Shown here piece by piece: positions 5,701 through 6,462 of a DNA stretch of 6,462 nucleotides. The position numbers and the translations under genes are program-made. Numbering within the stretch: the stretch's first letter is position 1; every line of letters begins with the position of its first letter. The notes beneath the pieces are model-generated. The model was not told the DNA's origin and made no database searches. It saw only the letters and a list, made by a program, of their open reading frames with translations. Source of the DNA: Chloroflexota bacterium (GTDB lineage: Bacteria; Chloroflexota; Anaerolineae; Anaerolineales; Anaerolineaceae); the NCBI GenBank assembly GCA_012800995.1, contig JAAZIH010000209.1:1-6462 (forward strand), given 5' to 3'.

Positions 5701-6462
5701 ATGCTGAAGTTAAAGAACAAAGAAATACCTTCATTACAGACACGAAACATGGTGCTTAGTATTATTTTGATTGTAAGCAGCATAATTGCGTTTTTATTGA
5801 TGGTATTGCCTGAATACTTCGACAATCAAGGTGTGCAAATCAGTGTCGGAGAAGCATCAAGCGAAGATATTCTGGCACCATATTCTATCAACTTTGAATC
5901 AAAAGTACTCACGGACCGAGCCAAACAAAACGCCGCTAACGCGATTGAAGATGTTTATTTAGTATCCGATCCAAGCATCGCCCGTAAGCAACTCAACATC
6001 CTTGATGCCGCTCTAAGTTACATGACCACCATCAAAAACGATCCGCTTTCAAGTTACGAACAGAAAGTTGAAGACCTTATGGCGATGCAGCACCTGCAGC
6101 TTACGGAGAGTGATTTATCGCTAATTCTCTTAATGGATATGAACGATTGGCAAGCAGTTGGCATCGAATCTGCCAGGGTGCTTGAATCTGTACTGCGGGA
6201 AAACCTGCGTGAAAGCCAGGTAGAACGGATTAAATCTAACCTGTCAAACACGATAAAATTTAGTTTCAAATTAGAGCAAACCCAGGTAACCCAAGCCATC
6301 GTTTCACAGCTCATTGTTCCTACAAGCCCATATTCCGCTGAAGAAACACAAAAAGCACGTGAATATGCTATGGCAAGTGTTCAGCCCATCACCCGCCAAA
6401 TTATCGCTGGCGAAGCAATTGTGCGACGAGGTGAAATTCTGGCTGAAGCAGATATGGAAGCC
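5701..6462 (+). CDS. pgpH: PgpH/YqfF-type 7TM-HD protein, N-terminal part, cut by the window edge
   Basis: These 254 uninterrupted codons run to the edge of the window. A membrane helix at about 17-36 is followed by a large soluble region that matches the extracellular 7TM-HDED domain. It shows ILAPYSINFES (57-67), LTDRAKQNAANAIEDVY (70-86), a long helical stretch, and GEAIVRRGE (237-245), a hallmark near the end of this domain. Known family members (about 700 residues or more) continue with seven membrane helices and a cytoplasmic HD domain that hydrolyses the second messenger c-di-AMP. Neither part is visible here, so the enzyme activity is inferred from the N-terminal domain alone. ATG 5701 is used; TTG 5698 is the only other in-frame start after the stop at 5680. 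The ribosome site is weak (ACGG about 10 bases upstream). A phoH or ybeY gene is a common neighbour in other bacteria and may follow outside the window. Confidence 0.88.
   Translation, partial: MLKLKNKEIPSLQTRNMVLSIILIVSSIIAFLLMVLPEYFDNQGVQISVGEASSEDILAPYSINFESKVLTDRAKQNAANAIEDVYLVSDPSIARKQLNILDAALSYMTTIKNDPLSSYEQKVEDLMAMQHLQLTESDLSLILLMDMNDWQAVGIESARVLESVLRENLRESQVERIKSNLSNTIKFSFKLEQTQVTQAIVSQLIVPTSPYSAEETQKAREYAMASVQPITRQIIAGEAIVRRGEILAEADMEA

Noticed and set aside
1..6462. Search for a defence system, mobile element, CRISPR array or unusual RNA
   Set aside because: No transposase, integrase, nuclease or toxin-like frame, no spaced direct repeats, and no tRNA-like or riboswitch-like fold was apparent by eye. 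All gaps between genes are shorter than 155 bases.

Overview
The window looks like an ordinary chromosomal stretch of a bacterium in the phylum Chloroflexota, most likely class Anaerolineae. That call is inference from gene style: a Thr/Pro-rich linker LysM protein with an N-terminal zinc ribbon, a DUF1385 protein next to a ComEA, and moderate-looking base composition. No rRNA or other phylogenetic marker is present. There are seven protein genes, two of them cut by the window edges. I see no tRNA, rRNA, CRISPR array, transposase, phage gene or long repeat, and no gene-free stretch longer than about 115 bases.

Left part (1-2562). A minus-strand hemW-like radical SAM gene runs off the left edge, with its start at 376. 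A 61-base gap separates it from a divergent plus-strand gene (438-1589) for a membrane-anchored protein: zinc ribbon, one membrane helix, two LysM domains and a C-terminal beta-type domain. That gene converges on trxB (thioredoxin reductase, minus strand, 1630-2562) with only 40 bases between the two stops and no obvious terminator.

Right part (2563-6462). A 151-base region between trxB and a divergent M20 metallopeptidase gene carries candidate promoters for both directions. The peptidase (2714-4084), a DUF1385/YqhQ-type membrane protein (4081-5028) and a ComEA-type DNA-binding protein (5025-5621) form a tight plus-strand operon. Both junctions are 4-base GTGA overlaps, which suggests translational coupling. 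After 79 bases containing a candidate promoter comes the first 254 codons of a PgpH/YqfF-type 7TM-HD protein (c-di-AMP phosphodiesterase family), which runs off the right edge.

Together the genes cover housekeeping redox work (trxB), radical SAM heme-related chemistry (hemW), dipeptide turnover, cell-wall binding (LysM), DNA uptake (comEA) and probably cyclic-dinucleotide signalling (pgpH). I found no convincing new multi-gene system. The least understood parts are the coupled peptidase/DUF1385/ComEA operon and the zinc-ribbon LysM protein with paired cysteines around each LysM domain.
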